Source: Pseudomonas sp. EpS/L25 | Lineage (GTDB): Bacteria > Pseudomonadota > Gammaproteobacteria > Pseudomonadales > Pseudomonadaceae | Assembly: GCF_001512295.1 (NCBI RefSeq) | Contig: NZ_LNUP01000002.1 | Coordinates: 648,027 to 712,026, forward strand | DNA length: 64,000 nucleotides | Reading direction: 5' to 3' | Part shown: in pieces, positions 62,691 to 64,000 of the stretch | Layout of the letters: each line of letters starts with the position of its first letter | Position numbering within the stretch: the first letter of the stretch is position 1 | Made by a program: the position numbers and the translations under genes | Notes under the pieces: generated by a model | Database searches by the model: none | What the model was told of the DNA's origin: nothing | Seen by the model: the letters and a program-made list of their open reading frames with translations, nothing else

Positions 62691-63986
62691 TCAGGCGTTG
62701 AACCAGCCCAGCTTGATGACGAACAGGATCGACAGCACGATCAGTGCCGAATTCAGCTCGCGGGTGCGGCCGGAGAGCAGCTTGATGACGGTCCAGGTGA
62801 TGAAGCCGAAGGCGATGCCGTTGGCGATGGAATAGGTCAGCGGCATGGCCAGGGCGGTGACCAGCACCGGGGCGGCGGTGGTCAGATCGTCCCACTCGAT
62901 CTCGGCCAGGCCCGACGTCATCAGCACGGCGATGAAGAACAGCGCCGGGGCGGTGGCGAAGGCCGGCACGCTACCGGCCAGGGGCGCGAAGAACAGCGCC
63001 AGCAGGAACAGCACGGCGACCACCACGGCGGTAAGACCGGTCCGGCCACCGGCGGAGACGCCCGCGGCGGATTCGATGTAGCTGGTGGTGGTGGAGGTGC
63101 CCAGCAGCGAGCCGAACATGGCGGCGGAGCTATCGGCGATCAGGGCGCGGCCCATCTTCGGCAGGTGGCCGTCCTTGCCCATCAGGCCGGCGCGTTTGGC
63201 CACGCCGATCAGGGTGCCGGAGTTGTCGAACAGGTCGACGAACAGGAAGGCGAAGATGACGCTGATCAGGCCGACGTCCAGGGCGCCCTTGATGTCCAGC
63301 TGCAGGAAGGTCGGCGCCAGCGACGGCGGCATGGACACCAGGCCGCCGAAGGCGCTGACGCCCAGGGCGATGGCGATGACGGTGACCGCCAGGATGCCGA
63401 TCAGCACCGCGCCGGTGACCTTGCGCGCCTCCAGCACGACGATCAGGAAGAAGCCGAGGATGGCCAGCAGCGGACCGGGCTTGGACAGGTCGCCGAGGCC
63501 GACCAGGGTGGCCGGATTGCCGACCACGATGCCGGCGGTCTGCAGGGCGATCAGCGCCAGGAACAGGCCGATGCCGGCGGCGATACCCGAGCGCAGCGGC
63601 AGCGGGATGCTGTTGATGATCCATTCACGGATGCGGAAGATCGACAGCAGGAAGAACATCAGCGCCGAGAGGAATACCGCACCCAGGGCCACCTGCCAGG
63701 TATGACCCAGGTGCAGCACCACGGTGTAGGTGAAGAAGGCGTTGAGGCCCATGCCCGGGGCGAGGGCGATGGGGTAGTTGGCGATGAGCCCCATGAGCGC
63801 CGAGCCGATGGCCGCGGCCAGGCAGGTGGCGACGAAGATCGCGCCCTTGTCCATGCCGGTCGCGCCGAGGATGCTCGGGTTGACGAACAGGATGTAGGCC
63901 ATGGCCAGGAAGGTGGTGACCCCGGCCAGCAGTTCGGTGCGGACGGAGGTGTTGTGAGCCTTGAGTTGGAAGAGTCTTTCCAGCAT
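62691..63986 (-). CDS. NCS2 family purine permease (AdeP/GhxP/AzgA-like)
   Basis: Inner-membrane proton symporter of 431 residues for adenine or guanine/hypoxanthine. Family motifs: TELLAGVTTFLAMAYILFVNP at the start, NYPIALAPGMGLNAFF, FLFVDLFDNSGTLIGVAKRAGL and GTSTTTSYIESAAGVSAGGRTGL, which are the AzgA-type substrate-site segments. Length is normal and the gene is complete, its ATG lying 14 bases from the window edge. Which purine is preferred cannot be told from the sequence. Confidence 0.93.
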   Translation of the reverse strand: MLERLFQLKAHNTSVRTELLAGVTTFLAMAYILFVNPSILGATGMDKGAIFVATCLAAAIGSALMGLIANYPIALAPGMGLNAFFTYTVVLHLGHTWQVALGAVFLSALMFFLLSIFRIREWIINSIPLPLRSGIAAGIGLFLALIALQTAGIVVGNPATLVGLGDLSKPGPLLAILGFFLIVVLEARKVTGAVLIGILAVTVIAIALGVSAFGGLVSMPPSLAPTFLQLDIKGALDVGLISVIFAFLFVDLFDNSGTLIGVAKRAGLMGKDGHLPKMGRALIADSSAAMFGSLLGTSTTTSYIESAAGVSAGGRTGLTAVVVAVLFLLALFFAPLAGSVPAFATAPALFFIAVLMTSGLAEIEWDDLTTAAPVLVTALAMPLTYSIANGIAFGFITWTVIKLLSGRTRELNSALIVLSILFVIKLGWFNA

Positions 63987-64000
63987 GGGATGCCTCGTAC

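Overview
The window is high-GC gammaproteobacterial DNA. The gene set (PvdS, PvdA and PvdE homologues, a YbfB/YjiJ transporter, Pseudomonas-type REP palindromes) fits the genus Pseudomonas; I cannot fix the species. Every product name is read from the sequence and from knowledge of families; no search was run.

Left flank (1-5260): the 3' part of an FMN azoreductase, an AhpD-like protein, an aspartate:alanine antiporter and aspartate 4-decarboxylase pair (aspT-asdA), and the HNH protein yajD.

Centre (5466-52087): a compact, apparently complete siderophore locus of about 47 kb. A PvdS-like sigma gene diverges from a long + strand operon: MbtH-like protein, type II thioesterase, SyrP/TauD-type hydroxylase, three NRPSs and an esterase. 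Convergent to it, on the - strand, lie a FhuB-like permease, a FhuD-like binding protein, a TonB receptor with a signalling domain, a PvdE-like exporter and an anti-sigma FecR. A FecI-type sigma diverges from fecR. Then come pvdA, a secreted hydrolase and a hydroxyornithine acyltransferase; a FhuC-like ATPase and a FhuF-like reductase close the locus. Hand-read A-domain codes give acyl-Thr-(acyl-OH-Orn)-D-(OH)Asp-Ser-Gly-Ser-D-(acyl-OH-Orn). This is a lipoheptapeptide with two hydroxamates and one beta-hydroxyaspartate, not pyoverdine. Three TAAAT-like/N16/CGT iron-starvation promoters and three Fur-like boxes tie the parts into one iron-starvation regulon.

The locus is bracketed by direct repeats: intact yajD on the left and a broken copy of its 3' end on the right, which suggests arrival or rearrangement as one block. 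The zone from 49.2 to 54.2 kb is scarred. It holds inverted-repeat-bounded MITE-like elements, REP palindromes, the yajD remnant and a decayed M24 peptidase gene.

Right flank (54260-64000): ordinary chromosome. It carries an acetolactate synthase-type enzyme, an MFS transporter with a divergent LysR regulator, a galactose 1-dehydrogenase-like oxidoreductase, a LysE exporter with an AraC regulator, trmA and an NCS2 purine permease, with repeat families between them.
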